DNA of 64,000 nucleotides from Nicotiana tabacum (GCF_000715075.1 NC_134082.1:105130399-105194398); one strand, 5' to 3'. Counted from the first letter of the stretch, positions 11,397 to 23,167 are shown. The notes: generated from the sequence alone by a model not told the origin. Numbers and translations: made by a program.

Positions 11397-14319
11397 ACAC
11401 TATCGATGTATTATAACCTCTTGTAACAAATTAACTACTATGCCATTTGCAAGTTACTAATCTAAGTTACTGTTTTACAATCATAATAATTATTTTTTAG
11501 ATGATCTAATAATATAAAAATACTTAAATAAAGCCTCCATGTTATATTTTTCTTGAATCGAAAGAGTTGAAGATTAGAGTAGGTGCTCAGTTAAGTCTAT
11601 ATACCATGCAACCAAAACGTTGACTTCTATTAAGCTGCTTACTGACAAAATCATTGGGCCAAATAGTGTATAACTAACTCAGACCCAAAATTTACTATAC
11701 GAGTACTATTAGACGTCTCAAGTCTGATCCAAGCCAACAAGTGGGAATCCATGATTTTTCTTAACGTTCTCTTGGTCAAACAACTACTAAATATTTTAAT
11801 ATCCCATCCACATGTTGGACCATACCTTGAGAAATAAAGGGGAAAAAAAGTTTGAAAAGTGACCGTTAGTGTTAATTTTATTTTCATTACCGTTTAGTAC
11901 TAATTAATCATTAGTTTGCCGGAAAAAACTAAATATTTGAAGTACGTGGACATATTGAGCATGTGAATTCCTGTCAGGCAAAAATTAATTGATCCAACGA
12001 CTTCAAAAAGAAAATTGTTATATTTTGATCATCAAGTTGAAAAAGAATGCAGTTATTAGGAAGGGCGGTGGTTAGGTGATTAGGGAATTGCTAATACAAT
12101 ACTTCATGCTAGTCTCGTGCCAACAGATGATCACTACTTCATGTGAATCTTTCCCAAAAGACACAGCTTTCTTCACCATTTCCACCAATCAAATGCTCCA
12201 CTACAATCAAGAAAATCCTCAGTATTTCAATTTCGACAATAACAATTGCTCCTCAATTGATAAAGTTTGTTTGTTGTACTAATCTTTATTGTTCACGTGA
12301 TATGGAGTCCAATAAAATTAACAACAAACCCAACGTAATTTTATAAGTGAGGTCTAAGAAGAATATTGTGTATTTAGACCTTTACTTTAAGGAGATAGAG
12401 AGAGTATTTCAGATAGACCATCGGATATAGCTCATCTGACCCCAACTTTTTTAAAAAAAGTTATTTTTTCTTATATTTGTAGTTTACTGTATTTTCTATT
12501 GACTCATAAATATCATACGTTTAGGTTTATATTAAAAAGAAAAAAAAAATACCTAGCTTAAGTTGAAACTTGGAAACATCTACCTACGCGAACTGGAAAA
12601 GTCATATAGACGCCCATTTCAATTTCAATTTCAATTTTTGTCTCGTCTTTGTATGATAATTTCAAGGAATAATTAGCCACTTGTATGCAAGTTTTCAATT
12701 TGACTTCTTACACTGCCTTGTCCGTTACATACTTGTTCTCTTCACTTTATCTTGTATAGGGAAAAAGAAAAGGTTACGCTTTAATTTATGTAGTCAACTA
12801 TTTTCTTCTCTTTATTCACCTTAAGGTCTAAGTTATTTTCCTTCTATTACTTTACCTGTGACAACTAGTAGTTGCTATGCAAAGGAAATCCCCTACTTAG
12901 AAATTGGTGCATCAGAATAGATATAAACTTAGAAATCCTTGTGGTTATAAGTTCTGATACATGATCAATTGTAATTTACTTTGATTCATTTGTCCCAATT
13001 TAGAAGCGATTTTCTTTGTATACGCAAGTTAGAATTTGAGTCGTACTTAAATGAAATAGTTCGAAAAGTGTGAATACAGTTGACTTTTTATAATTTTCTT
13101 CCTGGGAATGACACAATTTTTGGACAATACAAAAATAAAAGTAAGGCCAAAATGGTGATCATATAACTGAAAACTACGTGACATTCATTTTAGCTCTCTT
13201 AATTTAACCTTTCTTTATTCAACTTCTCAACAAAACACAAATTAAAACGCAACATATATATCCACGCACCTCCTAACAAATATAATACACGTACTGTAGA
13301 AAATATTTGAATTTCAGCTCTTCTCGTTAAAGGCATTGTCTGGTTAAAATAATAATACAATGAAAACGGAGGGTTTTTTAAAGGAAAATAACACCAATAG
13401 TGCTTAAGGGTTAAATATTTAGTTAGATTTTGTTTTTGTTTTCTGAAGAAAATTGAATTCCAAGTGGACAACAAAATAGGTCCTTTTCTACATGACAACG
13501 TGCCGTTCCCCTTAAAATGTGGTTTTCTTTAGTATTGACCTCAATGCTGCAATTTTCTTTCCCACTAGCTGTGAATAGTTTCCACCCTCTTGTTTTATTA
13601 AGATAGTATTTTCAAAAAAATTGTTTAGGCTTTTATCAAATTAATATCTGGTATTAGTTGTTGTATTTTGGAAATTTTTAAATACATAAAATCGTGAAAA
13701 ATAATTTTTGAATTATAAAAGAGGATCTCCATGATCTATGTTATAAATATTTTTCCATATGCTCCAGATTAATTGTTTTACCATATTTTAAGCTAATCAA
13801 ATCACTTTAACTTTTTTTCCCTCTATTTGGATTGAACCTTAGATCTCTTATAATTTTCTTCACACCCTTTAGTAATTATATTTACAAATGTGAAATTCAC
13901 TTCTATTTAGAATAACACTAGAATTTCTTTAAAAGTAAACCTATCTTTACATTTGGATATGTTTTTATTAACACAGATTAAAATTCTATTATTTTAAGAG
14001 TCATGCCTAAATCAAATGACATATCTAAATTAAGAAGGAAAGCAATGAAACTTTTTCTTTCTTAAACAACTGAAGACTGTCTTAGAAGTTAGAAGCGACC
14101 AAGAAAAGAAAAATTAGGGGTCTACTTGTTAATTAAGATACTTTTGTTAATTGCTACGGTACCCCCATATTTCGTAGGACGGTATAGAGAAGTTCAAAAA
14201 CTAATTAAGCTACGCTGGCACTTCCATAAATTCCTGATGCATAGGGAGAAAACGAAAAAAAGAAAAAAGAGGTCTATTTCCAAAATCTATATATGTGGGA
14301 CACCACTCCAGAAACTTGC
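11397..14319. other. AT-rich intergenic stretch, nothing recognised
   Basis: About 2.9 kb between the CACTA element and the host gene promoter. Open frames are short, lack recognisable domains and overlap homopolymer-rich DNA. I see no terminal repeats, TSDs or RNA genes. The last few hundred bases presumably include the upstream promoter of the gene at 14501. Confidence 0.5.
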
Positions 14320-14327
14320 TATAAATA
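14320..14327 (+). promoter_or_regulatory. TATA box of the SMI1/KNR4-like gene
   Basis: TATAAATA sits about 180 bases before the start codon in a CT-rich leader context (14340-14400 is pyrimidine-rich, common in plant 5' UTRs). With a usual 25-35 base spacing, transcription would begin near 14355 and leave a 5' UTR of about 145 bases. The site is predicted from sequence only. Confidence 0.55.
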
Positions 14328-14500
14328 TCCTTTACCTTTCTTTAAGATCTAAAATCTCAACTTCTCCTTTTCCCAATTTCACTTCTCCACCCTCTCTACC
14401 ACACTCGCTTATGCTCCATTTCGCCGTTTCACCGTTTTTTGTTGTTGTGATCGGTCCTTTTTTTTAATTCTTTTCCGACCGGTACTTGAAAAACACAATA

Positions 14501-15715
14501 ATGGTCGACGTAGACCGGAGGATGACCGGACTGAATCCGGCTCACTTAGCCGGCCTCCGTCGTCTCTCCGCCAGAGCCGCGGCTGCAGCACCCTCCACTC
14601 CAGTTCCTCCCCGTAATAGTCTCCTTTCTTTCTCCTCCCTTGCTGATAAAGTCATCTCTCACCTCAAGACCTCCGGTATTCAAGTCCTGGCTGGGTTATC
14701 TGACGTGGAGTTCGCCAGAGCTGAAGCTGAGTTCGGGTTTGCTTTCCCACCAGACCTGAAAGCGGTTCTCTCTGCCGGTTTACCCATCGGACCCGGTTTT
14801 CCTGATTGGCGCTCCACTGGTCCGGCCCGTTTCCAGCTTCGTGCTTCTATTGATCTACCCATCGCTGCTATCTCTTTCCATATAGCTCGTAATGCTCTGT
14901 GGTCTAAGTCTTGGGGTCCTAGGCCATGTGACCCTGAAAAAGCTATCAAGATTGCTCGAAATGCGCTCAAAAGAGCTCCACTTTTAATACCCGTTTTCAA
15001 CCATTGTTACATTCCTTGTAATCCTCCTTTAGCTGGAAACCCTATTTTCTACGTGGACGAGAATCGGATTTTCTGCTGCGGGTTTGATTTATCAGATTTC
15101 TTTGATCGTGAATCATCTTTGTTCCACCAAAGTTCAGATCCTCAGATTCTCTCTAAACAACGCTCTCTAAGTGAAAAATCAGCTGGTTCATCGTCCAATT
15201 TTTCACGAAGGAGTCTCGATACGTTCTCCGGTGGTCGGACGCCGCGTTGGGTGGAGTTCTGGAGCGACGCCGCCGTAGATCGGAGGCGTAGGAACTCGAA
15301 TTCGTCGTCTTCATGTTCGTCCTCGCCAGAACGGTACTTCGAAATGCCAAAGACGGAAATGCCGAAATGGGTCGATGATTACGTGGATAAAATCGGGTCG
15401 GTTTTGAGAGAAGGTGGGTGGGATGAATCGGACGTAAAGGAGATGGTACAAGTTTCAGCCTCTGGATTCTTCGAAGGGGAAATGATATTGTTGGATAATC
15501 AAGCAGTTTTGGATGCTCTCTTAGTGAAAGCGGATCGGTTCTCGGATTCGCTCCGTAAAGCCGGGTGGAGCTCCGAAGAAGTTTCATACGCACTCGGGTT
15601 TGATTTTCGACCGGAGAAAAAGGAGAAGAAACCGGCTAAGAAGCTGTCACCGGAGTTAGCGGAAAGAATCGGGAAATTGGCTGAGTCGGTAACTCGTTCG
15701 CGGTCATCATCATAG
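14501..15715 (+). CDS. SMI1/KNR4-like (SUKH-type) plant protein of unknown function, 404 aa
   Basis: This is the one convincing host gene in the window. It has no introns, plant-like codon use and much higher GC than its surroundings. The start is ATG 14501 (MVDVDRR); the frame stays open upstream only to a TTG. Residues 1-30 are Ala/Arg-rich. Residues about 60-200 resemble the SMI1/KNR4 (SUKH) fold: [19 protein letters not shown], then GFPDWR, later a HCYIPCNPP...GNPIF block and an [15 protein letters not shown] end. Residues 210-280 are Ser/Arg-rich and probably disordered. Two similar blocks, [11 protein letters not shown] (about 305) and [14 protein letters not shown] (about 354), look like short helical repeats. 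The tail is Lys-rich. I recall intronless Arabidopsis homologues (At5g67020 and At3g50340 type), annotated as unknown. Localisation and role cannot be read from the sequence. Confidence 0.85.
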   Translation: MVDVDRRMTGLNPAHLAGLRRLSARAAAAAPSTPVPPRNSLLSFSSLADKVISHLKTSGIQVLAGLSDVEFARAEAEFGFAFPPDLKAVLSAGLPIGPGFPDWRSTGPARFQLRASIDLPIAAISFHIARNALWSKSWGPRPCDPEKAIKIARNALKRAPLLIPVFNHCYIPCNPPLAGNPIFYVDENRIFCCGFDLSDFFDRESSLFHQSSDPQILSKQRSLSEKSAGSSSNFSRRSLDTFSGGRTPRWVEFWSDAAVDRRRRNSNSSSSCSSSPERYFEMPKTEMPKWVDDYVDKIGSVLREGGWDESDVKEMVQVSASGFFEGEMILLDNQAVLDALLVKADRFSDSLRKAGWSSEEVSYALGFDFRPEKKEKKPAKKLSPELAERIGKLAESVTRSRSSS

Positions 15716-17135
15716 AATCGGTTTACAGGCTACCGGCAAACATCGAGATTCCTTTTCTTTTTCATGTTCTTTTTTAGATTTTCGTAACCTCGGGTTTGGT
15801 ATATGCCTCTTTTTGGGCACAATTGATATTCAGATGGAAAAAGGTAGCCAAATGAAAGAAAAAAATACGCGGTTGATGTATTATTAAAAGTACAAAGAAA
15901 TTCAAAGATACAAGAAAGTGTATTAAGTTCTCTTTTACTTTTTCCCATATTGGAATACAAAACTTGTTGGTAAAAATGTTAATGTTAGACAGCTGCAAGT
16001 ATGTTAATGAATGTTTTCGTTTGGTAAACTTATGTAATACACTAATGTTGCATGTATAGTGCTAAGGTTACACAGATTTCGAAAAGAGGAGTGCACGTGT
16101 GTGCCTTTCTGAGGAAAAAGAGACGTTGCTTTTGGGGTCCCTCACGAAAACTTAGCTTATATCAATTCAAAATCAATGGCCTAAGGTAGATGTTCGAGTT
16201 TTTTGCAGTGGGGTGGGACAGTTTCATTGCTTTTGAGGTAAGCGATAGCCACGGCGTCGTTTCTATAATTGTCAGTGGCTCATCAGTGTAATTAATGGTG
16301 ATGCTCGTGCTGCTTGGCAAATTGTGCGGATATTTAAAAATTTGTTTGTTTGGCAGGAAAATCAGTAAGAATTTTCTATTTTTTCTTTAGTTTTCCCCTT
16401 CCATCCAAACCCTTTCCGGGGTGCACAAAGATAACAAAAACTTACTTTTATGTGGAATTAAATACATATGTAAACTTAGAATTTAAATTAGTTAATTCGA
16501 AAACTTCCATTAATATTACACGAGAGTAGCAAGTGAAAGGGAGTGACTATTCTTTTGAGGCACTGTCTTTGAGTTGAGACACTGAGAAAGGGATAGCGAT
16601 AGCAATGTGAATTGGGGGTAGCATATATTTGTGCCTTGGAATTTGGGATGGGAAAGAGAAATTTCTCTTTGTACAAATATTTCAGAGGCAGAAGAAGGCA
16701 GACACATCAACCTTCTCATCGTTTGGCTTTTAAGAGACACAACAACGAGGTGCTGCTTTGCTTTTGAAACTTCAATTATTCCGGCTCTGTCTCTCTCTCT
16801 CACTCTTCCTTTTCTTTCCCTTTTTTTTCTATTGCTTTTGTTTCTGTTTGGTCTCTTCATTCCTTTCCTGCCCTAAAATATTCAAAATATTTGAGTTGGA
16901 GGGTCTCTTTGTTCCCACAGTTCGGAATTAGCACTAGAGATGATGTCTTTCGTAAATGTGTTTAGTACTAAAATTAAATGAATCTTGTTCACATTTTGTC
17001 TTGTATTACTTAGCTCATTGTACAGGTCAGAGTGATGGGATTTTGACGAGAGATTGCTTGCTTGGTTTTCACGGACAAATTAGTCAACCTGTCCTTTTAA
17101 CAGGTTCTTAGAAATTGTATTCTCACTTTCTTTCT
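15716..17135. other. 3' UTR of the host gene and intergenic DNA
   Basis: The first few hundred bases are presumably the 3' UTR; no strong AATAAA signal is seen. Open frames at 16488-16876 lie on both strands over a CT/GA-rich tract (about 16785-16850) and have no recognisable domain. The stretch ends at the TG of the next LTR (17136). Confidence 0.45.
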
Positions 17136-17587
17136 TGTACGGGTCCAAATTTGAACAACCACGATCCTTGATGATTACGGCGAACGACGATATTTCCATA
17201 GCTCGATATCCTGTAGAGACGACCTCAAGACGAACAAGAGACTGTATGGCTGTTACAGTAGTGCAGACCCATTAGGAATATTAAGAATATTCCATATAAC
17301 TTGTCTTTTAGGGCTTAGAACGGTTTTGTTCCTTATATATAGAACGTAAAACAACCTTGTAAGCTCTCGGGCACTTTTCCTAACCCATAGCACTTGTTGT
17401 AAACTTGCTTACATAAACGATCGATAAGGTTATTGTTTAAGGTTGTCTTTGACGAGATAAAGAATTCTTATCATCCCTATTCTCCTTGCCTGTCTTTTAT
17501 TCTAGAGATTATTATACTCAGCTAAGATTTACCCCTTCATTTTCTTTGATTGATTTATTCAAAAAGGTTCTGATATCTTTTGAGTCA
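17136..17587 (+). repeat. 5' LTR of the Tat-type element
   Basis: 452 bases, closely matching 22700-23167. Both contain CCTTATATATAGAACG (a likely TATA region near 17330) followed by CCTTGTAAGCTCTCGGGCAC. They differ mainly by small indels, such as GGGGACATTA, which is found only in the right copy. The right boundary at AGTCA is taken from the last base shared by both copies. Confidence 0.8.
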
Positions 17588-17611
17588 AAAAAATCAGATG
17601 GAAAAAATATA

Positions 17612-18357
17612 ATGTTGTCAAAAATACGTGAGCAAGAGGTCATCACGTTCATATGGAAAAATATAATATGCCGCTTGGCATCCCCAAAGAAATCAGCTGT
17701 GACAACATACCTCAGTTCGTCGGAAAGAAAACGATCGAGTTTTTTGAAAAATGGCACATCAAGCGAATACTTTCCACACCATACCATCCCGCTGGCAACG
17801 ACCAAGCCGAATGCTCCAATAAAGTAATACTGAATATATTGAAAAAGAATCTCGAGGACGCCAAAGGGCTATGGCCTTAACTACTACCAGAAGTACTATA
17901 GGCATACCGGACTACGCCAAAAACTAGCACAGGCGAGAGACGCCATATTCACTAGTCTACGGGACTGATGTAGTTATACCCATCGAGGTCGGAGAGCCTA
18001 GCTTGAGGTACTCCAACGAAAGCGGAACAAACAACGACGAAAGTAGGCTACAAGATCTAGACGAAGTTGAAGAACGAAGAGATATGGGCACATAATAATG
18101 GTAGTCCAAAAGCAACAAGTAGAAATGTACTACAACAAGAAGGCCAAAGTACAACCGCTCAAGATCAGAGATTACGTCCTCAAAGCTAAAATGCAAGCAG
18201 CGAAAGACCCTAATGAGGGAAAACAAGGAACAAACTGGGACGGACCATACAAAATCACGGCGGCAGCAAACAAAGGAGCATTCCAATTAGAGACAATTGA
18301 GGAAAAACTACTCCAAAACAATTGGAATGTCACCCATCTCAAACACTTTCACTTCTG
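17612..18357 (+). pseudogene. Gypsy integrase, C-terminal remnant, broken
   Basis: The sequence opens inside the catalytic core (IWKNIICR). Near 17677 a one-base loss in the RFGIPKE box shifts the frame, which then reads IPKEISCDNIPQF, with the second catalytic Asp (normally TDNG) in a changed context. STPYHPAGNDQAECSNK follows, carrying the catalytic Glu. Stops or shifts at about 17878, 17900 and 17930 break the AYRTTPKTSTG block. The C-terminal domain at 18098-18357 is readable (YYNKKAKVQPLKIRDYV...NWDGPYKI...LKHFHF). Everything N-terminal of the core is missing. Confidence 0.8.
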
Positions 18358-18538
18358 AAAGGAGGCGCCGCCTAAGTCGTACTCTTTTTACCTTATCTGG
18401 GTTTTGTCCCAATCGGGTTTTTTCGGTGAGGTTTTAATTGAGGCGGCAAGGGGTACATCTCGAGGTTCGGAGTATTGTTCATTACCCCACCCGACGACGT
18501 GTTCTTCGGGCCGAGTAATGAAGGGACTGGATATAGAT

Positions 18539-18658
18539 AATCAAATCTCCATTATATGTACAAAGTCGACATGTGTTTCCCACAAGAATATAATCAAATC
18601 TCCATTGTATGTATAAATTAGACATGTATTTCCTACAGGAATATAATCAAACCTCCAA
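18539..18658. repeat. 53-bp tandem repeat, 2.3 copies
   Basis: AATCAAATCTCCATT occurs at 18539 and 18592, and AATCAAACCTCCAAT at 18645, an exact 53-base spacing. The two full copies differ at a handful of positions. The array lies just downstream of pol and just before the 90-bp array. Confidence 0.8.
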
Positions 18659-18673
18659 TGTGAGCGAGAATTC

Positions 18674-19396
18674 CAATGGCAAAGGCCATCGACAAAAATA
18701 TAAGTTCGACCTTGTTCGAACTACGACGGGATCCTACTTCGTCGACAGGTCGAAGCAACATCCCAATGGCCAAGGCCATCGACAAAAATATGAGTCCGAC
18801 CTTGTTCGAACTACGACGAGATCCTACTTCGACGACAGTTTGAAGCAACATCCCAATGGCCAAGGCCATCGACGAAAATATGAGTTCGACCTTGTTCGAA
18901 CTACGACGGGATCCTACTTCGACGACAGTTCAAAGCAACAACCCAATGGCCAAGGCCATCGATAAAAATATGAGTTCGACCTTGTTCGAACTACGACGGG
19001 ATCCTACTTCGACGACAGTTCGAAGCAACATCCCAAATGGCCAAGGCCATCGACGAAAATATAAGTTCGACTTTGTTCAAACTAAGATAGGATCCTACTT
19101 CAACGACAATTCAAAGCAACATCCCAATTGTCAAGGCCATCGACGAAAAATATGAGTTCGAACTTGTTCGAACTACGACGAGATCCTACTTCGACGACAG
19201 TTCGAAGCAACATCCCAATGGCCAAGGCCATCGATGAAAATATGAGTTCGACCTTGTTCGAACTACAACGGGATCCTACTTCGAAGATAGTTCGAAGCAA
19301 TATCCCAATGGCCAAGGCCATCGACAAGAATAGGAGTTCGACTTCACTCGAACTACGATGGGATCCCACTTCGGCGATCGTTCAAAAGTAGCATCC
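18674..19396. repeat. 90-bp tandem repeat array, 8 copies
   Basis: The unit begins CAATGGCCAAGGCCATCGAC and recurs at 18674, 18764, 18854, 18944, 19034, 19125, 19216 and 19306. The period is 90 bases, with one extra base in two units. Each unit also holds TTCGACCTTGTTCGAACTAC and GGATCCTACTTCG. Because 90 is a multiple of three, reading frames stay open across the array on both strands. The translated repeats are a consequence of this and are not evidence of a protein. Arrays here are typical of the hypervariable 3' region of Tat elements. Confidence 0.9.
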
Positions 19397-19627
19397 CAAG
19401 GGTTAAAGGCACTGCAGAAAGAAAAAGGGATCGACCTTACCCAAAAGCAAAATCGGCTTAACAGTTCGACAGGTACCCTGGATGCCATAGATATTGCAAA
19501 GATCTTCACCGGATCGACAAAACAAATTCTACATCACATCAAAATGTTACTTACACCTATCTTTACAACGGGCTTAAACATGCCCCTTACAAAAGTCCCA
19601 AAGCAAAAGGTAAGTACAAACAAAAGG

Positions 19628-22252
19628 TTACACGTCATCCCCAGTTGGGTATGCATCTTCGTACCAAGAGTCAGAAGCAAGACGGTTCGCATAATCAGAG
19701 TTGATGCCATCCCCGTCAGGTGTAAGAGGGTCGTATCCGCATGCCTCACGAGCTGCTCGAGCTTCGACATGCACAACCTGAAGTTTTGCTTTAGTTGCTC
19801 TCCCCTCAGCATGAAGAGCCTTGTACACGTCAAGCCAGGCCTCAGCATGGACCCACAACTCATATAAGCGACGAGGTACGACCGGATCGGCCGAGGTACG
19901 AGACGTAGAAGGTTGTGAGTGTTGACTTGCATCCTCCGCTCTCAGCGAGGCCACTTGTCCATTCAACACAGATAGCTCCACCTCCAACTCCTTAACACGC
20001 CCCTCAAGCCCCGTGACCTTAAGATTAGAAGCCTCCTTCTCCTCGGTCAGCTCTGACCTACAAACACGGTGGGTACTCTCCAAGGCCGCTGTTCTAGAAA
20101 TAGTTGTCGCCAGCTTATCAGCACCGACGCTCAGTTCGCCCTTAAGTCCCTCAATCTCCACCACCTTCGTACCCAATTCAGCGGTCAACCTGGCCACATT
20201 TGCCTGTAAGTCGGCATTCTCGGTCATAACCCCCCTACTTAACTCATGTTCATCCTCCTTAACCTTAAGGGAGGCCTCAAGTTCATTATTTCGGGCGACA
20301 TCCTTCATAAGCTCCTCATCTCGATCCCTCAACTCCTCGACCTTATGCGCTAGTTGGTCCTCCCTCTGTTTGAGTCCTTCATGGAACAATTGAAAATCAG
20401 GGTCCTGATTATAAATGTCGACCATTGCACGATGCTTAGCGCGATATTGTTGATATTTGGAAGACATCTTCCCGTAAATGGTTGTCCTCTTTCTTTCCCG
20501 GCGCTCGCGCTCGTTCTCTATGATAAGGGTCTAGCACAAAAAAGAAAGAAGTTATAGACAAAAACATAGGTCAACAATCACAACGTAAGCCAAATGACGA
20601 AAAAGAAAAGGAAGGCACCTACCCGCAAGGCCATGCCGGCGACGTTCTGAGACAACTCCATGTCGCTCATTGCCCTAAGCACCTCGCTCTCAGGGGCAGC
20701 ACATAAAGGGGCTAAAACAAATGCCATTTGATCTCAATTCAACAATAAGTTATAGTCACCCGGGATAACTATGTGACGATCAGATCCTTCCACTCTAACC
20801 TCCACGTGAGTATAGCGACCTACGAACTCGTGAACATCCTCCGAGTCGACATCTGAACCTGAGCCCTCACCCTCAACACGCTGGCCTCCTCCAACGTTGG
20901 AGGACGTGCCACCCTCAGCGGAGTGCACGAAGCCATCCCCTGGGTAAATTCATTCCGTTTGGGAAGATCTCCCCGCTAAGATGGAGTCGACCATAAAGGT
21001 GGGTACAGGTGCCGTCTACGACGTCCTACTTTTGCCGGCGTCCATGGCCACATCCCTCTCAAGCTCCATTCTCCTCCTTTTTCTCGACAACGACTCGTCC
21101 CCGTTAGAGGATTCGTCCAAGAGGTACGGGGTCGGTACTGAAGAAGCCTCCTCCCTCACGACCATGTCCTGAGTGGGACATTCCATTTGAATCGGTTGAG
21201 GACAACCCCCTCAGACAGACTCATTCAAAGTAAACTGCATTCTTGCAGCAGCGACAGCCTGTCGGAATGCAGGGACTGGCACAAGGCCTGGAAGCTCCTC
21301 GACCTGTCGTCATGAAGAGTCGTGTCAATAGACAACGATGTATAACCAACAAAGTGATAAGGGGGAAACATTTACAGGATGGAACTCTTGGGACATAATG
21401 TCTTATGAAGGTGGGCCAATCTCGTGTTTCCACTGCATGGGGCAACAGACGGGCTACCCAATCCCATATGCACGCAAATAGGCGGGGCGGATGTCCCATA
21501 GCTGCAAAAAAGAAGCAAACAAACCCTGTAATGAATGAAGATGAAGAGAGAGTAAAATAAGTAGCGACACTTATGAGTCTCGTTCCACCTCTCCGGAAAC
21601 CTGGCGGAGTCAGAAACAATGTGTTCAGTTTTGACAAAGAAGTACTCATGCCAAAACTTGCGACTTACTCATTCGTCAGTCCCAACCACTTGCCCTTTTG
21701 TTCCAAGGTGCCTCAAATACACCATAGTACCCCTATGGAAGCTGGGCGAGAACAGGTGCAAGAGGTGGTGTATAGTAACCTCGCATTCCGCCAACTCCGC
21801 ATACTTTGTCAGCAACAGTAGTATCTTGAGCGCATATGGCGAAAGTTGTGCTGGGCAAACTTGGTAGAACCTTTAGAACTCTTCTACTGATGGAAGGAGA
21901 GGGAAAGAATAACCAATCACGAAAGGGTGCTCGTAGAAAGCGCAGTACCCAGGTCTATGGACCTTTACGAAATCCCTTCCCACTGGAACTATGTCATTTG
22001 AGTGGGGATGTCATACTTTGCACGAAGAGTGTCAATGTGAACTTGTTCCGTTTCAGAGAGTACGGGGGTAGGAGTAGAAGAAAGTTCTTTGAGTAAGTCG
22101 CTTCGAGACATGGGGTGTCTCGGCAGTAACTCCTCCACCATAGGAAGACTATCCCCTTCTTCCACCACCATATCCTTGCCGCCTGAGGGGGGCCCCATGG
22201 ACAACGGGGCGGCCTCAGAAACCCCTTCACGAGATCGATGTGATCTTGGCAT
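19628..22252 (-). pseudogene. Antisense ORF (aORF) of the Tat-type element, broken or spliced
   Basis: On the strand opposite to pol, frames line up from a likely ATG at 22252 (MPRSHRSREG) to a stop at 19628. The N-terminal part (22252-21989) ends in a TAG. Beyond it, other frames (about 21980-21560) continue with YCAFYEHPFVIGYSFPL- and KILLLLTKYAEL-like segments typical of plant mobile-domain proteins. Acidic linkers follow (20928-20734). The last block (20467-19628, 279 residues) is a long Glu/Lys/Leu-rich coiled coil with the C-terminal motif WYEDAYPTGDDV. Some gaps could be introns, but the early TAG and shifted frames argue for decay. Function is unknown even in intact relatives. Confidence 0.65.
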
Positions 22253-22699
22253 GTTTTCGATAAAAGAGGTGTTGACACAACAATAAAGTTGTGAGCGAAG
22301 AATGAGAGAAGAAGAAGCAAAAGGTTGATAGGACAAACTCGAAGGGATAAGGAGGGGTAATCAGAAATGAAATGGCCAAGAATTTTTGAAAAAACAAACC
22401 TTCCACCTATTTATAGGATTGGGTGGCGCTAGAATCGAAGCGGAAGGTCGCAGAGTGGCACCAAAATCGAAGCGACAAGTCATCAATCCCTGTCTCGAAA
22501 ACACGCATAATGATGACACATATGAAGATGATGTCATTTCTCGATAAAATGCGTTACCTGGTGTCTTGCTAAGCACGCTGACCGCCCACTATTGGCCAGG
22601 CCGTAATGCCTGGTAGGGTCAAATATTTCTGTAAGAACGCGTGGTGTCCGCTTATTGAGGACACACCAAGTTGCAACCTCGACAAGCGGAGGGACTAAC

Positions 22700-23167
22700 T
22701 GTATGGGTCCAAATTGGAACAATCACGACTGTTGATGAGTACGGCGAACGACGATATCCCCGAAGCTCGACATCCTGCATAGGACGACCTCAAGACGAAC
22801 AAGAGATTGTACAACTCTTACAGTAGTGTAGACTCATTAGGGGACATTAGGAATATTCTTTCGAATATTCCCTATAACTTGTCTTTTAGGGCTTAGAATG
22901 GTTTTGTTCCTTATATATAGAACGTAAACACAACCTTGTAAGCTCTCGGGCACTTTTCCTAACCCATAACACTTGTTGTAAACTTGCTTACATAAACTAT
23001 CGATAAGGTTATTCTTTAAGGTTTTGTCTTAACGAGATAAAGAATTCTTATCATCCGTATTCTTCTTGTCTGTCTTTTGTTCTAGAGATTATTATATTCA
23101 GTTAAGATTTACCCCTTCATTTTCTTTGATTGATTTATTCAAAAAAAATTCGATATCTTTTTAGTCA
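22700..23167 (+). repeat. 3' LTR of the Tat-type element
   Basis: Partner of 17136-17587. A purine-rich tract (22683-22694, CAAGCGGAGGGA) lies five bases upstream of TGTATGGG and would serve as the polypurine tract, which confirms the plus orientation. The LTR ends AGTCA at 23167. Confidence 0.8.

Larger units (their letters stand above)
17136..23167 (+). mobile_element. Tat-type Ty3/gypsy retrotransposon, internally deleted
   Basis: LTRs of about 450-470 bases (17136-17587 and 22700-23167) start TGTACGGGTCC or TGTATGGGTCC and end AGTCA. Between them are the C-terminal integrase (plus strand), two tandem arrays, a long antisense ORF region and a polypurine tract next to the 3' LTR. Gag, protease, RT and RNase H are gone. 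A variable repeat-bearing 3' region plus an antisense ORF is known for Tat-lineage elements (Grande is an example, as I recall), so I assign that lineage. I found no convincing TSD (TTTCT left, AACAC right), and no PBS beside the left LTR, so the 5' deletion seems to start at the LTR edge. Confidence 0.75.

Noticed and set aside
13199..13498. 99-codon minus-strand frame as a small gene
   Set aside because: AT-rich, no recognisable motif, no promoter or splice context.
14486..14500. Upstream TTG start for the SMI1/KNR4-like gene
   Set aside because: Plant nuclear genes start at ATG in nearly all cases, and ATG 14501 gives MVDVDRR, which looks like a natural N-terminus.
15153..15593. 146-codon minus-strand frame inside the host gene
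   Set aside because: It is a shadow of the GC-rich plus-strand gene, with no domain features.
16488..16876. Overlapping frames on both strands around 16.5-16.9 kb
   Set aside because: They lie over CT/GA-rich low-complexity sequence and have no domain signature on either strand.
18674..19396. Regularly spaced repeats that resemble a CRISPR array
   Set aside because: Adjacent 90-base units are similar along their whole length with no unique spacers, and they lie inside a plant retrotransposon. It is a tandem satellite.
19628..20467. 279-residue coiled-coil ORF as a host gene
   Set aside because: It lies between the LTRs of a Tat-type element, antisense to pol, where such elements carry an extra ORF.
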